Assembly (NCBI GenBank): GCA_028066355.1
Contig: JALCBP010000007.1
Coordinates: 6,488 to 70,487, forward strand
Reading direction: 5' to 3'
DNA from: UBA1268 sp002694955
GTDB taxonomy: Bacteria > Planctomycetota > Planctomycetia > Pirellulales > UBA1268
Length of the DNA stretch: 64,000 nucleotides
Part shown: piece by piece, positions 1 through 9,459 of the stretch
Layout: each line of letters starts with the position of its first letter
Numbering within the stretch: the first letter of the stretch is position 1
Notes under the pieces: model-generated
Told to the model about the DNA's origin: nothing
What the model saw: only the letters and a program-made list of their open reading frames with translations
Database searches by the model: none
Program-made: the position numbers and the translations under genes

Positions 1-390
1 GCAATGAAAAAAAACAAATTCTACTTTGATTCCGTGTCTTTTACACGCGTCTACCGCTTGCTCCATCGTCTGCAAATAACCTGATGGTTTATTGACATAG
101 TCTTTATTTGCTTCAGTTGGTTCAAGTGCTGGCCACGCCATCCAGAACTGCACGTAGCTACTGTCTTGGGCAATAACAGGGCGTTGAGCATCGTAGGCAT
201 TATTGCCTGGCCGCCCCACAAAAGGTTGCCAACGCACGCCAACCTGCATGTGATCAGTCGTCCAAACATACTGACTATCTTTGTGCTGAGCATCTTTGTG
301 CTCACTTTCCTTTGCATAAAGGGAGGCCACTCCTCCAGTTATTCCGAAAAGCACACTCGCCAAAACCAATAGTCGTCGCAAAAGGTCCAC
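1..390 (-). CDS. Exported TIM-barrel-like (glycoside hydrolase-like) protein, N-terminal part, truncated by window edge
   Basis: An open frame runs from a GTG at 390 to the left edge, giving 130 residues without the C-terminus. A stop codon lies directly upstream of the GTG and a GAGGTG-type ribosome site precedes it. The N-terminus is a signal peptide (LLRRLLVLASVLFGITGG, ending near ASLYA). The mature part reads HMQVGVRWQPF, then YVQFWMAWPALEPTE, then a helix MEQAVDACKRHGIKVEFV. This alternation of a strand, a W-rich loop and a helix leading into a KVEFVFF strand resembles the first turns of GH5/GH42-type TIM barrels. The family is inferred from the pattern only, and no catalytic residue is in view. 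It could be any secreted (beta/alpha)8 protein. The downstream gene on this strand lies outside the window. Confidence 0.55.
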   Translation of the reverse strand, partial: MDLLRRLLVLASVLFGITGGVASLYAKESEHKDAQHKDSQYVWTTDHMQVGVRWQPFVGRPGNNAYDAQRPVIAQDSSYVQFWMAWPALEPTEANKDYVNKPSGYLQTMEQAVDACKRHGIKVEFVFFHC

Positions 391-477
391 CTAACACCTC
401 AATAAATTCGTTGATGCTGCCTCGTGTGAGGAACATATTTCTACAAAGAAACATCACTTCTGCCTGAAATACACAGC

Positions 478-864
478 TTATCCAGCACAGAAACGGCCCA
501 TAATGACACCCAACCAAACAACTGCCAAACCAGAGAGAGTTGTTCCGATCATATAAACTCCAGCGAGGGCAGGCTTCCCCTCTTGAAATAACTCATATGA
601 CTGAAATGCAAAACTTGAATAGGTTGTAAAACCACCAAGAAATCCCACCAACAAAACTGTTTCAAGACCCGCGGGCAAACTGATCCGACCACGGCCAAGG
701 GCTACAATCAATCCGAAAAGAAAACTCCCAAAAAGGTTCACGGCAAAGGTGCCCCAAGGAAAATCACGACCACACAATCGAACGGCTAACATAATTACTA
801 AAACACGCGAAAGCGTGCCAAGACCTCCGCCGACTGCTAGCCAGATTGCGTGTGAAAATGTCAT
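478..864 (-). CDS. fluC: Fluoride-specific ion channel FluC (CrcB)
   Basis: A 128-residue, four-helix membrane protein of the FluC/CrcB family, which exports fluoride as a dual-topology dimer. Family signatures are visible: GGGLGTLSR at residues 12-20, the pore asparagine in TFAVNLFGSFLFG near residue 43, and GFLGGFTTYSSF near 74-85. The length is normal for the family. I chose the ATG at 864 because it gives the usual family start; the frame stays open upstream but that part is polar and unlike FluC. The gene is single and transcribed away from the homospermidine genes. I looked for a fluoride riboswitch between 865 and 1000 on this strand and found no convincing match. Confidence 0.93.
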   Translation of the reverse strand: MTFSHAIWLAVGGGLGTLSRVLVIMLAVRLCGRDFPWGTFAVNLFGSFLFGLIVALGRGRISLPAGLETVLLVGFLGGFTTYSSFAFQSYELFQEGKPALAGVYMIGTTLSGLAVVWLGVIMGRFCAG

Positions 865-1056
865 GAGTATTTCTATTGGCACCTGAACGGTTTTGGGCTG
901 GCAAAGAGGCTGTATTTCAGGTGGTGAAGGTGCAGATCTTCTTAAAGCAATTACCGATGGAATCAACGTTATACTTTGTGCGCATTTCGAAACAAATGGT
1001 TTCATTAACTTTACGTTTTTACGGCTTTTATTTTGCCTCTGGAGTTGGCTGCTCGC

Positions 1057-2520
1057 ATGGTCACATTTAACAATAAAATTTTGTTCGTTGGCTTTGGATT
1101 TGTTGCTCGCTGTACCCTGCCAATCCTACTCAACCACATAAAAATTGCTCCTTCAAATATTACAATCATTGATTTTGAACCAGATGAAGAAGCACTGCGT
1201 CCATGGATTGAAAAAGGGGTTGTATTCGTTCAAGACAAACTCTGCCCAGACAATTTAGGAAGCGTGCTCAGATGCCATGTCAGTGAGGGTGATCTGCTGA
1301 TTGATCTCGCATGGAACATTGACTGCTGTGAGATTGTTAGCTGGTGTCATAACCATGGAGTCCTCTACCTGAATACATCCGTTGAACTATGGGATCCATA
1401 TGAACATGCTACGAATGCTCATCCCACACAACTCACGCTTTACTGGCGTCACATGAACCTTCGTCGCATGATTTCCCAGTGGACTGAACGAGGCCCGACG
1501 GCTGTTCTTGAACACGGTGCAAACCCAGGACTGATCAGTCATTTTACAAAACAGGCCTTGCTTGATATCGCCGATGCATGCCTTGATGAACAAAAGTTTT
1601 CAAGCCAACAGGCTGAACGAATTGCAGAGTACCGGAGAACACATACTTTCAATCATCTTGCAAAAGAGTTGGGAGTAAAGGTGATTCATTGCAGTGAACG
1701 AGACACCCAAATTTCTAATTCACCAAAAGAAGTTGATGAGTTTGTTAACACGTGGAGCGTGGAGGGCTTTCGTGAGGAAGGAACAACCACTGCTGAGATG
1801 GGATGGGGCACGCACGAAAAAGAACTTCCCCCATTGGCGTACGAGCATGAGGATGGACCAAAGAGTCAAATTTGTTTAGCCCGCATGGGAATGAACACCT
1901 ACGTATCCAGTTGGGTTCCCGATTACACCATCATAGGTATGGTAGTACGGCATGGCGAAGCTTTCAGTATTACTGAAAAACTGTCTGTTCGAGACAATGA
2001 CGGCAAGACCATCTATCGCCCTACAGTGCACTATGCTTATTGCCCATGTGATGCGGCCCTCGCCAGTCTTTGGGAATTACGTGGCTACAACTATAAACTT
2101 CAACCCCGCGCCCGCATTATGACCGATGAAATCACACACGGAGCAGATATCCTTGGCGCCTTGGTTATGGGACACCCACTCACGTCTTGGTGGTGTGGGA
2201 GCGACCTGTCAATTGAAGAATCGCGACAACTCGTCCCTCATCAAAATGCGACTACCATGCAAGTTGCTATTTCCGTCGTTGCCGCATGCATGTGGATGAT
2301 TGAAAATCCACGGGAAGGCGTACGGCTCCCTGATGATTTGCCACATGACTATATTCTTGACATTGCAAAACCATATCTTGGCAAATTCATTTCAGTACGT
2401 TCAGACTGGACACCACTGAAGGAAAATTCTGTCACCTTCCATGGGTACAATAACCCTGACATCGATCCCGATGATACCTGGCAATTTAAAAATTTCTTGC
2501 AAACTACGGATAGCGACTAA
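1057..2520 (+). CDS. hss: Homospermidine synthase
   Basis: A 487-residue NAD-dependent enzyme of the bacterial homospermidine synthase family, which condenses two putrescine units (or putrescine and spermidine) into sym-homospermidine in the cytoplasm. The Rossmann dinucleotide loop GFGFVA lies at residues 12-17, and the family segment HGANPGLISHFTKQAL lies near residue 155. The ATG at 1057 places the Rossmann strand directly at the N-terminus; a GGAG lies about 12 bases upstream. A TTG at 1033 would add eight residues. The next gene, 70 bp downstream on the same strand, is an ornithine decarboxylase that would supply putrescine, so the two form a short polyamine operon. Related saccharopine-dehydrogenase-fold enzymes such as carboxynorspermidine synthase are the main alternative, but the GANPGLISHF segment favours Hss. 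Confidence 0.85.
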   Translation: MVTFNNKILFVGFGFVARCTLPILLNHIKIAPSNITIIDFEPDEEALRPWIEKGVVFVQDKLCPDNLGSVLRCHVSEGDLLIDLAWNIDCCEIVSWCHNHGVLYLNTSVELWDPYEHATNAHPTQLTLYWRHMNLRRMISQWTERGPTAVLEHGANPGLISHFTKQALLDIADACLDEQKFSSQQAERIAEYRRTHTFNHLAKELGVKVIHCSERDTQISNSPKEVDEFVNTWSVEGFREEGTTTAEMGWGTHEKELPPLAYEHEDGPKSQICLARMGMNTYVSSWVPDYTIIGMVVRHGEAFSITEKLSVRDNDGKTIYRPTVHYAYCPCDAALASLWELRGYNYKLQPRARIMTDEITHGADILGALVMGHPLTSWWCGSDLSIEESRQLVPHQNATTMQVAISVVAACMWMIENPREGVRLPDDLPHDYILDIAKPYLGKFISVRSDWTPLKENSVTFHGYNNPDIDPDDTWQFKNFLQTTDSD

Positions 2521-2590
2521 TCTCCTTGTTTCAAAATTTCTTCTGTCCGCTCATAGTTAAACTGCTTACTCTGCACGAGGCATCACCCGA

Positions 2591-3724
2591 ATGAATAAAG
2601 AGACCCTGCTTCAACTCGCGAAGACGCACGGGACACCTTTGTTTGTTATTGACCATGAAGAACTACGGAAAAATTATGCCTTATTCCGACAACACTTTCC
2701 GCGAGTACAGGCGTACTACGCTGTCAAAGTGAATAGTGACCCTATCGTTGTAGAAACATTTTATAAACTTGGCGGGAGTTTCGATGTTGCCAGCATGCAA
2801 GAGTTTCATTCTGTCTATCGTCTCATTGAAGACTTGCCGTCACAAGAACGCCAGGATTTCATTTGGGACAAAGTCATTTATGCCAATCCGATCAAGCCGG
2901 TTGAAACGCTACAAGAACTTGACCAATACAAACCACTCGTAACATTTGATAACGAGGAAGAAGTTAAGAAAATTGCAGAGCATGCACCAAACGCAGGACT
3001 GGCCCTCAGATTACGAGTACCTAACACAGGGTCGATGGTTGAATTGTCGAGTAAATTCGGTGCCTTACCAGGTGAAGCAGTACATCTCATTGCCTGCGCG
3101 CACAATCACGGACTTACAGTTGAAGGTGTTTCATTTCATGTAGGAAGCCAGTGCACAAATCCTGAGAATTACATTCAGGCAATTCATCTTTCAGCAGAGA
3201 TTTTTGCCGAAGCAAAATCACGTGGTTTTGACTTACAGTTGCTTGATATTGGTGGTGGCTTTCCTGCCGCGTATGACGCAAGTGTTCCCGAGTTTGCAAC
3301 GCTTGCAAAAAAAATTAACTACGAACTCGATCGCTTGTTTCCAAAGTCGATTGAAATTCTCGCTGAGCCCGGACGATTTCTTGTTGCCTCGGCAGGATCT
3401 GCTGTTTCGAAAATTATCGGCAAAGCAATTCGTAGCGACAAACTCTGTTATTACGTAAACGACGGTGTTTACCACACCTACTCGGGTATCATTTTCGACC
3501 ACTGCACCTACCGGATGAAGAGTTTTAAAACCGGCCCAACTCAACTGTGCGCGGTCTTCGGACCCACGTGCGACGCGCTCGATACAATCAGCCTTGCTGA
3601 ACAATTGCCCGAACTGAACATCGGCGATTACCTCTACAGTAGCACAATTGGCGCCTATTCCGCGGCCAGTTCAACTCATTTCAATGGCTTCCCACCTGCA
3701 AAAGTAGTTCATGTAAATCGCTAG
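2591..3724 (+). CDS. Ornithine decarboxylase-like PLP enzyme (fold type III)
   Basis: A 377-residue alanine-racemase-fold decarboxylase. The PLP lysine is K46 in YYAVKVNSD. A phosphate-binding GGGFPAAYD loop, the HVGSQ motif, EPGRFLVA and the catalytic-cysteine segment GPTCDALD are all present. GPTCD is typical of eukaryote-type ornithine and lysine/ornithine decarboxylases rather than of diaminopimelate decarboxylase. The predicted reaction is ornithine to putrescine and CO2. Its position 70 bp after homospermidine synthase fits a role in making that enzyme's substrate. Carboxynorspermidine decarboxylase and lysine decarboxylase share this fold and cannot be wholly excluded. The length and the start ATG at 2591 match the family. 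Confidence 0.85.
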   Translation: MNKETLLQLAKTHGTPLFVIDHEELRKNYALFRQHFPRVQAYYAVKVNSDPIVVETFYKLGGSFDVASMQEFHSVYRLIEDLPSQERQDFIWDKVIYANPIKPVETLQELDQYKPLVTFDNEEEVKKIAEHAPNAGLALRLRVPNTGSMVELSSKFGALPGEAVHLIACAHNHGLTVEGVSFHVGSQCTNPENYIQAIHLSAEIFAEAKSRGFDLQLLDIGGGFPAAYDASVPEFATLAKKINYELDRLFPKSIEILAEPGRFLVASAGSAVSKIIGKAIRSDKLCYYVNDGVYHTYSGIIFDHCTYRMKSFKTGPTQLCAVFGPTCDALDTISLAEQLPELNIGDYLYSSTIGAYSAASSTHFNGFPPAKVVHVNR

Positions 3725-3740
3725 CGTGATTCGAAAAAAG

Positions 3741-4823
3741 TTATGGCCTTTTAACTGCTTCGATAATGTGATACCCCTTCACAAGTTCCTGAGCCACGTC
3801 ATTCCAACTCTGAGGTAACTGCTCCAAATACCAAGTTGGTTGCTTTGTGATCAGAAGGAGAGTACCGCCCGGTGCAAGAGCAGCCTTAGCTGAATTCACG
3901 AACATCTCGGCTATCCGAAAATCTGAGTAGTAAGGTGGATTTGCGGTCACAAGATCATAGCACCCAGGATCGGGAACAAATCCATCGGCCTCAAGAGTGA
4001 CCGTAATGTTAGGAAGATCATTTTCAGAAGCTGACTGTTGCAAGCAAGAAACGGCACGCGCTGAAGAGTCAATCGCATAAACTTCTATTGAAGGATGTCT
4101 TGCAGCGAGACCTAAGCTGACGCAGCCGGAACCACAGCCTAATTCAAGCACACGAGCACCTTCAGCCAGGTCTATAGCATTTAATAGATGACGTGCTGCT
4201 GGATCAATCCGCCGATGCGCAAAAACACCGGGACGGGTCAACGCAGTAAGCAAACGCTGATGGTCACGAAACACAATCTTGCACGTGAAATCTCTGACTT
4301 TTTTCAACGCCTTGGTTTTTCGCACGATGTAACAAACTGTTAGCGGCTTTTTTGATGAATCAGCACGCACCCTCACTTTTTCACCAGTAGCCGCCAGATG
4401 CGACCGCAACCACTTGTCTCGAGGGTTATCGATTGCGACAACCAAAGTGCCACCGATCTCCAATGCCTGAAAGGCTGACTGCAAAACGTCTCGCGTAAAT
4501 TCAGCTTCGCCTGATTTAAAAACAGAAAGAACCGCAAGGTTATATTGTTTTCCCTGCGTATTTACGGGAACGTCGGCCTCACAATACAGGTCGAGTCCCG
4601 CAGGAAAATCAAGCCCTGAATTATTTAATAATTGCTGCTGGTATTGATCATGAAACCAGAGGCTTACCTGTGCATCTGGCCGAGTCTCGGCAAGTGTAAT
4701 CGCAGCCTGCCCGCGACCAGTTGTAGTGGCCAGAATACGATTTCCGGGAATATCTCTAGCAATCATTGCAGCATGAAGTTCTGCGGGCCGAGCCGGTGGT
4801 AATTTCTCAAGAAGCGTGGACAT
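3741..4823 (-). CDS. RsmC/RlmG-like class I SAM methyltransferase
   Basis: A 360-residue two-domain methyltransferase. The C-terminal half carries the SAM-binding motif VLELGCGSG and the catalytic NPPYY motif (NPPY/F type, used by N2-guanine and N6-adenine methylases). The N-terminal half looks like a degenerate copy of the same fold without an obvious SAM loop, as in RsmC and RlmG, which methylate 16S G1207 and 23S G1835. The rRNA target here is inferred from family only. I chose the ATG at 4823, which has an AGAGG ribosome site; an upstream TTG at 4898 would overlap the preceding peptidase gene by 23 bp and has no ribosome site. It lies downstream of the M16 peptidase pair on the same strand and may be read through from it. 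Confidence 0.8.
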   Translation of the reverse strand: MSTLLEKLPPARPAELHAAMIARDIPGNRILATTTGRGQAAITLAETRPDAQVSLWFHDQYQQQLLNNSGLDFPAGLDLYCEADVPVNTQGKQYNLAVLSVFKSGEAEFTRDVLQSAFQALEIGGTLVVAIDNPRDKWLRSHLAATGEKVRVRADSSKKPLTVCYIVRKTKALKKVRDFTCKIVFRDHQRLLTALTRPGVFAHRRIDPAARHLLNAIDLAEGARVLELGCGSGCVSLGLAARHPSIEVYAIDSSARAVSCLQQSASENDLPNITVTLEADGFVPDPGCYDLVTANPPYYSDFRIAEMFVNSAKAALAPGGTLLLITKQPTWYLEQLPQSWNDVAQELVKGYHIIEAVKRP

Positions 4824-4875
4824 AGCAACGGCCTCTGTTCTGGCTATACCATCTTGAATCGAAGTGCTGATGGTT

Positions 4876-6378
4876 TCAGTCAAGAGGAAGTGGCTCAAGC
4901 GTGAGTGGATCTCTGAGGGGAAGTTGCTTTACTTCGCCGCCAAAAAATTCTTTCATTGTTGCTCTTCCCTCAAGGTCTCCGGGAGCAATCGCTTCCCAAT
5001 CACCAACAACAAGGATAGCCATTTGTGACGGATCAAGATGCTTCTTTGCAACTCTAAGCAAATCATCCTTTGTTACCAACCTGACCTTTTCACGAAAGGT
5101 ACGCCAATAGTCTTCGGGTCGATTCGTCCACTCATCATTTACGAATACCTGCAGCGTTGTTGGCTTACTCTCAAATTGACGAGGAAATGTCTCAATCAAA
5201 CCCTGTTTCGCGACTTCAATTTCTTCATCGGTAACTGGCTGCTGACGAATCAGGGCAATCTCACCAAGAACAATCTTTGTAGCCAAAGCTACTGTTGGGT
5301 TTTTGCTTTCAAATGTAGCCTGAAAAGCTCCTGGATAATCCACTCGCTGGGACAAAATAGAACGTACTGAATACGCAAGACCTTCATTGCTCCGAACCTT
5401 CTGCATAAGCCGGCTGGTAAAGCCACCAGCACCAAGAATCTCATTCAATAAAAGCAGTGGAATAGCATCTGGGTCATCGCGAACAATTCCTCGCTTCCCA
5501 AGAACAACTTTTCCTTGTGGAATCTTCTTCTGAACGTAATAAAGGCCTGGAACAAGCTCTGCCTCCGGTATCTTAGGGTCGGAAGCGACAGGCCCCCGTT
5601 CCCAACCAGCAAATGCCGTTTCGAGCTTTTGCAGCATTTCCTCAACAGCAAAGTCGCCAGATACTGCAACTATCATGTTCCCGGGGTGGATAATCTGAGC
5701 ATGGATTGCCTGAAGCTGCTCTCGACTCATCGCCTCGATACTCAATGCTGTTGGCTGACTCGCTTCAAAATGCTTTCGGCCGTAAAGCATGGCTTTCCAC
5801 TCTCGAGCCAGTATTGATGAAGCATTATCATTGCGTTGCTTCAATGACTCAAGCAAACGTGCTTTTGCAACTTCGAGCCGCCGCTTGTCAAAAGCCGGCT
5901 TTCGCAACATGGTGACAAACAGCTTCAAACTCTCATCAAGATTATCCACTAATGAATTCATTCGTGCTGTTGTAAATGTGTTGCCAGAAGAAACAGACAT
6001 TTCTGTTGCAAGAAAATCAAGCGTCTCATCGAACGTTGATGGAGTCATGTCACCTGCACCACCCTCACGAACCATTCTGGCCATTACAGAAGCCAGCCCC
6101 GGTGCAACTGCGGGATCAAGAGAGTCTCCGCCTTTGAAAGTTATTGAAATGTTTACCAGCGGAAATTCATGTGATTCTGCGACATACACAATTGTTCCGT
6201 CAGAAAGCATCCTGCGGAAATCAGCTGCACGTGGCGGTTTAAAATCAAGCGGCTGAAACTCAATTGCTTCCGGACGTGGTGGAATAGCGAAGGCTTGTGA
6301 GAGGCAAAGCACACTCAAAGTAACCAATGCAGCCAGTGAACGCCTACAAATCAAATTCCTGAACTCCTGATGATTCAC
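4876..6378 (-). CDS. M16 peptidase-like protein without zinc site (alpha-type partner)
   Basis: A 500-residue exported protein with a signal peptide (SLAALVTLSVLCLSQAFA). It has two M16 (insulinase/MPP-like) modules, with the substrate-binding half containing GAGGFTSRLMQKVRSNEGLAYSV. Where active members have HxxEH, this protein reads GLASVMARM, so both zinc histidines and the catalytic glutamate are replaced (S, A, R). This is the arrangement of the non-catalytic subunit in mitochondrial processing peptidase and in bacterial M16 pairs. Its ATG overlaps the stop of the active partner by 4 bp (ATGA), which implies translational coupling and a heterodimer. The substrate is unknown; periplasmic peptide degradation or processing is likely. 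Confidence 0.88.
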   Translation of the reverse strand: MNHQEFRNLICRRSLAALVTLSVLCLSQAFAIPPRPEAIEFQPLDFKPPRAADFRRMLSDGTIVYVAESHEFPLVNISITFKGGDSLDPAVAPGLASVMARMVREGGAGDMTPSTFDETLDFLATEMSVSSGNTFTTARMNSLVDNLDESLKLFVTMLRKPAFDKRRLEVAKARLLESLKQRNDNASSILAREWKAMLYGRKHFEASQPTALSIEAMSREQLQAIHAQIIHPGNMIVAVSGDFAVEEMLQKLETAFAGWERGPVASDPKIPEAELVPGLYYVQKKIPQGKVVLGKRGIVRDDPDAIPLLLLNEILGAGGFTSRLMQKVRSNEGLAYSVRSILSQRVDYPGAFQATFESKNPTVALATKIVLGEIALIRQQPVTDEEIEVAKQGLIETFPRQFESKPTTLQVFVNDEWTNRPEDYWRTFREKVRLVTKDDLLRVAKKHLDPSQMAILVVGDWEAIAPGDLEGRATMKEFFGGEVKQLPLRDPLTLEPLPLD

Positions 6379-7955
6379 TTTACAGCCTCCTTCGCCGCGA
6401 CTTGTCCCGACTTTCTTCGGTAAATTGCAACACTACGGTTTGTCTCATCGAAATAGTCCTTTGCAACTCTTTTGATGTCATCTGCCGTAACTGCTTCATA
6501 TTTTGCAGGACCTTCATTGATCTCTTCCCAATCGAGCAGGGCTTCACTGAAGGCTAGTTGAATAAGGAGTGACATATTATTCTCCAGGCGACGGTAATTT
6601 GATGCTGCAACGCGATTCTTGACTTTACGAAGCTCACGATCTGACAAATCTTCAGTCTGTAGCTTTGCCAACTCTTCATACCAAGCTTGTTCGAGTTGCT
6701 CTGGAACAGCATCCCCGCGAGTCATCGCATCGAAAGAAAACAGGCCTGCGTACTTTCGGGTGTCCGAGCTTGCCGACGCTGTAGCAGCTATTCCACGACC
6801 CTCCACCATGGTTGTATAGAGACGACCTGTTCGCTCATTAAGGACTTCTGCAAGCATATCGAGTGGATAACTATCAACATGGCCTGCGGGCACAGTGTGG
6901 TAACGAATTTCTATTGTTGGTGGAAAATCACCGACCGCATTCATTCGCTGTTCAGCCAATTGTTCGACTTCAAGCGTAACCACAGCCGGCAGTTTGTTAC
7001 GGCCTGGATCGAGTCGCGAGAAGTACTGCTTGATGTACTTTTTCGCCTGCTTCGGATCAAAGTCACCCACTACAACACCAAACAAATTACCAGGGCGATA
7101 ATACGTATTCCAATACACCTGAGCCTGCTCAAAGGTGTAACTATTAAGGTCACTTGGCCAACCGATAACGGGCCAAGAATATCCGCATGAAGCCCAAAAC
7201 ATTGAATTGAACTGCTCCTGAAATCGACCAGTTGGTGTGCTGTCCGTACGCAGTCGCCGTTCCTCGTGAACAACATCTCGTTCTGAATAGAACTCTCGAA
7301 ACACGCTATCATTCAACCGATCGCTCTCCATCCATGCCCATAATTCCAATTTATTCGATGGCACGGTGATGAAATAACAGGTTAGGTCATAGCTCGTGAA
7401 GGCATTCATGCCACTACCACCAGCCTTCGTATAGACCTGATCAAATTCATCTTTGACAATCGTTGCAGTGGCCGGGCCAGCTTTCCCTCGACCCTGCTGC
7501 GCACGAATGAGCGTGTCGAGCTTCGTCCGCAAACTCTTGAGCCGAGGCGTGTCGTTGACTGGATCCCATGGATCGTCTATTTCTCCATTTCGATACCGTT
7601 CATACTGCTCACTTAATACGAGCTGGTTCATCTGGTCGCGGACTTTTTTCTGCTCGACTCGAAACGTGCGATCTTTATCCGGATTTCGTGTTCCAATCGT
7701 ATTAGTTCCCTTGAACATCATGTGCTCAAAAAAATGGCTGATCCCCGTTATTCCTGGACGCTCATTGACACTTCCAACACGAGCAACCCAACCAGCGCTT
7801 ACAACATTTGGTTGATCTGCTCTGGGAACAAGCAGAAACTGCATTCCATTCGGTAAGGTAAATTCTTCAACGGAAACTTTTTGAGCTGAAGCCGTATGAG
7901 AGAAGCCAAAAATCATTGAAAGAAGTACGAACCAGATAAATATTTGCGACCGCAT
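6375..7955 (-). CDS. M16 family zinc metallopeptidase, catalytic subunit
   Basis: A 526-residue exported peptidase. The signal peptide ends at ASA-Q near residue 24. The inverted zinc motif HFFEH is at residues 74-78 and the distal acidic cluster ERDVVHEERR follows after an unusually long insert (residues about 85-165) rich in charged residues. C-terminal M16 features such as LNERTGRLYTTMVEGRGIA are present. The ATG at 7955 has an AAGGG ribosome site 7 bases away and gives a clean signal peptide; the frame extends 18 codons further but without a ribosome site. It is the first gene of a coupled pair with the inactive M16 protein. The family degrades or processes peptides as a clamshell heterodimer. 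Confidence 0.9.
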   Translation of the reverse strand: MRSQIFIWFVLLSMIFGFSHTASAQKVSVEEFTLPNGMQFLLVPRADQPNVVSAGWVARVGSVNERPGITGISHFFEHMMFKGTNTIGTRNPDKDRTFRVEQKKVRDQMNQLVLSEQYERYRNGEIDDPWDPVNDTPRLKSLRTKLDTLIRAQQGRGKAGPATATIVKDEFDQVYTKAGGSGMNAFTSYDLTCYFITVPSNKLELWAWMESDRLNDSVFREFYSERDVVHEERRLRTDSTPTGRFQEQFNSMFWASCGYSWPVIGWPSDLNSYTFEQAQVYWNTYYRPGNLFGVVVGDFDPKQAKKYIKQYFSRLDPGRNKLPAVVTLEVEQLAEQRMNAVGDFPPTIEIRYHTVPAGHVDSYPLDMLAEVLNERTGRLYTTMVEGRGIAATASASSDTRKYAGLFSFDAMTRGDAVPEQLEQAWYEELAKLQTEDLSDRELRKVKNRVAASNYRRLENNMSLLIQLAFSEALLDWEEINEGPAKYEAVTADDIKRVAKDYFDETNRSVAIYRRKSGQVAAKEAVK

Positions 7956-8142
7956 ACTCAGACCCTTTTCCCAAAAGTTCGTAACTCGCGAATTAAACAT
8001 CAAAACCAAAAAACGAATCCCCCGTAGTTATAACCCTTCGATCGCCAACGATATAGCAAAAGTCTGACGCAATGGCTGTGTATTTGTTTTCAAGCCGGCT
8101 TCTGGATCTGCCGCTGAAAAACAGAGGGCAACTCACGCCGCT

Positions 8143-9042
8143 TCAGGAGAACACTACTGTTCGCCCGCAGTGCGTAAAAACACGGTCCTCAAGCACAAGT
8201 CGAACTGCTTTTGCCAACACAATTTTCTCTACATCACGCCCTGCCTGAGCCATTTGTTTTGCCGAGAAATTGTGATCAACAGGAATAACATCTTGGGCGA
8301 TAATAGGGCCCGCATCGAGTTCTGCCGTTACGTAGTGGGCTGTTGCCCCTATTAATTTGACACCTCGTTCAAACGCTTGCTGGTACGGTGCCGCTCCTAC
8401 AAAGGCAGGCAAAAAAGAGTGGTGGATGTTAATCAGTTTTTCTGAATACTGATCAACAAAATGATTGGAAAGAACTCGCATATATCGTGCGAGGACAATT
8501 ACTTCGGGGGCATAGCTGTCAATTAATTGAGCTAGGTGTTGTTCGTGAGTTTCCCGGCTTTGTTTACCGTGAGGCAAAAAATGAAAAGGGACCTCAAACT
8601 TCTCAACAAGTTCCCGCAATGTATTGTGATTGCTGATGACCGCAACAACTTTTCCAGGCAGTTCGCCCACAGTATCCAGCAAAAGTAACTCACCTAAACA
8701 GTGTGGTTCCCGAGTCGCGCAAATGACGATACGCCGCGGTTCACGCAGCACAGTTCGAACATTTGCTGTGGTGGGCAAGACGCCAACGAGTGCACTTCGG
8801 AGGTCGTCCGTGCTCTGCGTCGTGCGACAAGTCTTGGACGACACTTCAGCGCGAAAAAAAAAGTGGGAGGCCTCAGCGTCCACAAATTCCTGGTTTCTTA
8901 CAATATTCCATTGGTGGGTAGCTAAAACACCTGTGATTCTATGAATCAGCCCAACCTCATCGGGACAGTCAACAAGAACAACCTCTTGAACAGATGAAGG
9001 CGTGTCGCCAATCGTTTTTGTCAATTCGGCTTCTGAATGCAT
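8143..9042 (-). CDS. purU: Formyltetrahydrofolate deformylase PurU
   Basis: A 299-residue enzyme that hydrolyses 10-formyl-THF to THF and formate, balancing one-carbon and glycine pools. The N-terminal ACT domain (about residues 15-100, VVLVDCPDEVGLIHRITGVL) is followed by a formyltransferase domain with the catalytic segment INIHHSFLPAF and GATAHYVTAELDAGPII, in which the Asn, His and Asp are the active-site residues. The ACT domain and the HHSFLPAF segment separate PurU from glycinamide formyltransferase PurN. The ATG at 9042 has GAGGG at good spacing; a 40-codon upstream extension is not PurU-like. The gene is single and divergent from the tRNA-tuf cluster. Confidence 0.93.
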   Translation of the reverse strand: MHSEAELTKTIGDTPSSVQEVVLVDCPDEVGLIHRITGVLATHQWNIVRNQEFVDAEASHFFFRAEVSSKTCRTTQSTDDLRSALVGVLPTTANVRTVLREPRRIVICATREPHCLGELLLLDTVGELPGKVVAVISNHNTLRELVEKFEVPFHFLPHGKQSRETHEQHLAQLIDSYAPEVIVLARYMRVLSNHFVDQYSEKLINIHHSFLPAFVGAAPYQQAFERGVKLIGATAHYVTAELDAGPIIAQDVIPVDHNFSAKQMAQAGRDVEKIVLAKAVRLVLEDRVFTHCGRTVVFS

Positions 9043-9459
9043 TGCACCCTCAAATCGTGTTAATTCCCAAGTTCGGATCCAAAAATGACGTGACCTAATC
9101 TTGTCACCCCAAAGACTTGCAGTGACAAACGAGAAAAAAACTGGCATATAATTACAAATCAAGCAGTGTCACCTCAACGTCGGACAACCGATCAATGCAT
9201 GGTGACTGGGCACTTTTTTTGGAATGCGGGTAAAAAAATATGTAAAAACAGGACGAAACTCGGTTTCAAGAACCACTGAGGGCTCTATTCAGCCTCATGT
9301 TTCCACAAGATCTTGTGTTGGAAATACCCAGATAAATCCTATTTTAGCTTGGTAATTCTCTGGCGGACGTCGTTTTAAAGCTGGCAATTCCTACCATTCT
9401 CGATCTTGCACGTCGCCAGCGAATCCGTAGACTTGTTCGGTTCGCGGTCCAGAAGGCCC
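9043..9459. other. Intergenic region between purU and the tRNA-tuf cluster
   Basis: A 417-bp divergent spacer with no supported gene. It must hold the purU promoter on the minus strand and the promoter for the tRNA-Thr/Tyr/Gly/Thr-tuf unit on the plus strand. A weak -35/-10 candidate on the plus strand is TTGGAA (9318-9323), 16 bases, TATTTT (9340-9345). An imperfect stem, GAGGGCT with AGCCTC, lies near 9278-9296. I cannot assign either with confidence. Confidence 0.4.

Noticed and set aside
865..1000. Possible fluoride riboswitch ahead of fluC
   Set aside because: I found no match to the conserved GG-GATGG and CTGATGA-type core elements on the minus strand.
4824..4898. Upstream TTG start of the RsmC-like methyltransferase
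   Set aside because: No ribosome site, and it would overlap the peptidase gene; the ATG at 4823 has an AGAGG site.
5038..7815. Several plus-strand frames of 60-167 codons inside the M16 genes
   Set aside because: They lie fully antisense to well-supported genes with conserved domains.
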